Shown here piece after piece: positions 61,101 through 64,000 of a stretch of DNA of 64,000 nt. The position numbers and the translations under genes were made by a program. The DNA is taken from the NCBI GenBank assembly GCA_001692895.1, contig KV748233.1, forward strand, positions 868,001-932,000. The letters are read 5' to 3'. Position 1 is the first letter of the stretch; every line of letters starts with the position of its first letter. Under the pieces are notes generated by a model, which did not search any database, was not told where the DNA came from, and saw only the letters and a list, made by a program, of their open reading frames with translations. Source of the stretch: Cenococcum geophilum 1.58. Its lineage: Eukaryota > Ascomycota > Dothideomycetes > Gloniales > Gloniaceae.

Positions 61101-63109
61101 ATAACGCCCTATACTACCGCAATGGACCTAACACGACCCCAGTATATAACCTCCCGCTTAACTCTAAAGTCCTTATATGGCGTGAAAGCGGCAGTTGGAA
61201 TGGACCTTATTATCTACTAGCCGTAGAAAACGAGACGTGCTGCGTATAGCTTCCTAGCGGGCCAACTAGCTTCAGAAGCACGTCCGTAAAACCTTACTTT
61301 CGGCCTAAAAACACCTATGATGTTAAGCTAGACAAACTAGAAGCAACTACTAAACTAGATAAACCAGAAACGACTGCCGAATTAAATAAACTAGAGGCAC
61401 CCTTGCCTACCCTAGAGGTCCCCTAAAAACCCACTAAACCTACTAAACCTGCCGTAAAGCGTGGCCGAGGACGCCCCTATAAGAATCCCGTAACGGAGAA
61501 CTACCTAACCTCCGTAGGCACATCCGCAAAGTAATCTCCGCCTGCGGATATATTAGTTCTAGTATAAGAAACCCCTTTTACGGACTTACGGCGTAAAGAG
61601 ATTAACGGACTACTTAAAAAGGGTATTTTTATAATTATAACAGAGAGAGACGTTCCATAAGGCGTCCGTATATTTAACTTACGCTTTATTAACAAGATTA
61701 AGCACCCTAGTACTAATAAAGCCTTTAAGAAATTAAGGCTCGTTATATAAGCTTATAATAACCAGGGAAAGGACCTAATCCTTACACAATCGCCTATAAT
61801 TTAACGGGTTAGTTAACGGATTATACTTATACTTACGCCTAGACTATAGCAAACTAAATCTATAGCCCTTTACTTACGGGACATTTTATAAGCCTATATA
61901 CAGTCTAATACCTACCTAAGTAGGGATATCTTTATACAACTACCCTATAAGCTCAATCTATAACTAGGAACAATTTTATAAATTATAAAACCTCTTTACG
62001 GAGTACCAGAAGCCAGAAACCATTAGTTTAAGACATACTACTAATACCACGTTAGTAAACTTAAAATAGAGCAGTTAACCTATAACCCCTACCTCCTATA
62101 CAGCCTATTAAACGGCCTTAGTATTGTTAGACTCCAAATAGATAATACCCTCTTCTTAGCAGACCGGACATTTGCGGACGCTAAAGAGACTAAACTATAA
62201 GAAGCTAAGTTCCTAGCAAAGCCGTAAGAGTAGTTAACTAAGTAGACTCCAATTAAGTTTAACGGAGGCTTAATTATATAAAAGGGTAACTTAATTTAGC
62301 TAACCTAGGAACGCTAAGCTTAAAACCTAAAGCTTGTTATAGCAAAGCCTATAGACCTCACTAGTTCCTATGGAGAGACCCGTAAGACCGTAAATATAAA
62401 GGACTAATACGCTGCACAGCGTGCAAGAGGCGCCTATATTACCACAGTCTGTCAACCTAAATCTACCTATAATCTGTCCTTTGCGGCCTAGGCAGTAGAC
62501 CTATAAGAAAAAAATATTAAGTAGCTTAATAAGCGCATCTAGTAGCAAATCAATAATGCAGTAAGGGGATTTACTTTTATACTACTAGACCTAAATTCCC
62601 TTAGCCTACTGGTATTTACGGACGCATCTTTTACTAATAATAAAGACCTATTATCACAAATTGGCTTTATAATTATACTTACGGACCGCAATTAGGACGC
62701 AAATATACTATACTAGTCTTTAATTAAGTGTAAATAAGTAACCCGTAGTATACTAGCTTCTAAACTATATGCACTAGCTTATAGATTTAATATAGCAGCC
62801 GTAATTAAATTAACGGTCTAGAAGATTCTACAACTAGAGCAGTTACCCCTGGTTTTATACACCAATTTAAAGTCCCTTTATAACTGCCTAGTTAAACTAG
62901 GTATAATATAAGAGAAGAGGCTTATAGTTGACCTAATGTGCTTACGTTAGGCCTATAAACAACGTAAGATTACAGAGGTTAAATGGATTAGTAGCGGAGA
63001 CAACCTAGCAAACGCTATAACTAAGGTAAAGCCGTATTAAGCTCTTAAAACCCTAATTAATATAAATAAGCTTAACCTAAAGGTTATAAAATAGGTAGAG
63101 CGAGACTAA
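58112..63109 (+). pseudogene. gag-pol: CoD gag-pol polyprotein, best preserved Copia copy
   Basis: This is one frame of 1,666 codons from ATG to TAA, no net shift; it is five codons longer than CoB, probably because of an extra KLxAxT-type repeat near 61330-61390. Zinc knuckle: first Cys to Tyr (near 59514). Protease: DTG to NTG at 59927. Integrase: the core Asp is kept (VYVDII at 60551). Reverse transcriptase: DD to DN at 62141-62146. RNase H: VFTDAS intact at 62612. TAA/TAG stops at Gln/Trp sites remain frequent, so it is dead. Confidence 0.93.
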
Positions 63110-63359
63110 TGGAGCATTTATGGTTCAGCTATGGCCCGTCAGAAGGCCGTACGGTGCATTCACGGCCCGTCAAAAGGCCGTACAGTTCATTTTACGGACC
63201 GTAAGCAGGACTTACAGCCAGCTTGGAGCACCATTTGGAAGGCAACCCAGAAGGCACCTCAGGAGGGATTTCTTATGTATTTTCTTATGTGTTTTATAGT
63301 TCTATTAAGACAATTACGAAGGCTATACATAAGTGGTTTTATTTTCCAAGTACCGCTAG

Positions 63360-63627
63360 TGTATAATTATAGCACCTGTCGTACCAACCGCGTGCTTACG
63401 CGTTCGGTACGCCGAGTACGCGTTTACGCGTTTAGTGCACCAACCACCCGCTTACGCGTCTGGTGCACTTCTAAAGCACTAACTAATCAGGGGGGAGGCG
63501 CATTAGTATATAGACTACGTAGTCTGCTTTATATAATCGACAGTCACCATCCAAACAAGCATATGATACTACATGTATTTCGTGCCCGTGGATACGACTC
63601 ACTCGTGCTATTAAGTTAGTATAAACA
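63360..63627 (+). repeat. CoD 3' LTR
   Basis: It is 268 bp, TGTATAATTA to ATAAACA. A 162-codon open frame crosses the 3' untranslated region and this LTR, but has no family support. Confidence 0.93.
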
Positions 63628-63632
63628 TAAAC

Positions 63633-64000
63633 ACTTAGGAATAAGAGACCTTAGAGATATTCTTAACCACTTTTAGACCTTTTACGGACAGCCAAGCCTT
63701 TAATATTACAACTATATTAGCTAACCGTTCCTTTATACACTTAGTTACGCCTAAAAACTATTCTATAAGCACCCCTATTATAAACGTTATAGATTATAAG
63801 CAGGACCTATTTGCATATATTACCACAGAACGCTATACCCCTAAGGAATTCTATAGTATTATAATCGACATAGGTACCTTTAAGAAGTCTACTATAGGCT
63901 ACGGACAATACCTTATATATAGGACCACCATAAATAATAATACGGACATTAATACTATGCAAACTAGGGCCGTAAACGTCTAATTCGGCATTAGCTTAAC
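63633..64000 (+). pseudogene. gag-pol: CoC gag-pol, second piece (to protease)
   Basis: It resumes CoC coding after CoD. The protease motif reads D-I-G-T-F at about 63867, keeping the catalytic Asp but losing Thr. The GYGQYL block follows. The window ends within the protease region. Confidence 0.87.

Larger units (their letters stand above)
57392..63627 (+). mobile_element. CoD: complete but dead Ty1/Copia element
   Basis: It is 6,236 bp with LTRs 57392-57659 and 63360-63627, both 268 bp. Perfect target duplication TAAAC at 57387-57391 and 63628-63632. It lies inside the gag of CoC, a member of its own family. Confidence 0.95.
55004..64000 (+). mobile_element. CoC: Ty1/Copia element split by CoD, open at the window end
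   Basis: The pieces visible are 55004-57391 and 63633-64000. Both align with CoB and rejoin at CTTAAAC/ACTTAGG once CoD and one TAAAC are removed. The 3' half is beyond the window. It lies in C1, and G2a touches its left edge. Confidence 0.9.

Overview
The window looks like a heterochromatic, transposon-only block from a filamentous ascomycete (Pezizomycotina). Every recognisable coding stretch belongs to a retrotransposon. All are riddled with TAA and TAG codons where Gln or Trp is expected, and CpA/TpG dinucleotides are scarce while TpA is abundant. Differences between copies that I compared are almost all C/T or G/A. This is the pattern left by repeat-induced point mutation (RIP). I found no host gene, tRNA, rRNA or CRISPR array.

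Family names used here are my own. Co = a Ty1/Copia family (269-bp LTRs, one gag-pol frame, copies CoA-CoD). C = a chromodomain Ty3/Gypsy family (423-bp LTRs, copies C1-C3). G2 = a second chromodomain Gypsy family (187-bp LTRs, copies G2a and G2b). G1 and H = two further Gypsy 3' ends. X = a 6.3-kb LTR element with a gag-like frame but no readable pol. D = a DNA element with terminal inverted repeats and a TA target duplication.

The layout is two nests. Left nest (1-11766): Gypsy H is interrupted by Gypsy G1, and the G1 integrase region is interrupted by CoA (1-2235) and CoB (2595-8926, target duplication TTAGT). A non-coding stretch and a 430-bp inverted-repeat element (12501-12930) follow. 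Right nest (13033-64000): C1, on the minus strand, is split by C2 (14572-22454), by G2a (24756-54998) and by CoC (from 55004). G2a is split by C3 (25025-32932) and by D (33634-49045). D is split by G2b (35691-48959), and G2b is split by X (38311-44641). CoC is split by CoD (57392-63627). The joins are supported by matching target duplications, equal LTR pair lengths and protein frames that resume across the insertion.

Nothing here appears able to encode a working enzyme. The paired catalytic aspartates of reverse transcriptase are changed to Asn wholly or partly in all copies examined. The most unusual items are element D (a fold-back end plus three minisatellites), element X, a possible antisense frame in the 3' part of the C family, and palindromes shared by three unrelated-looking elements.
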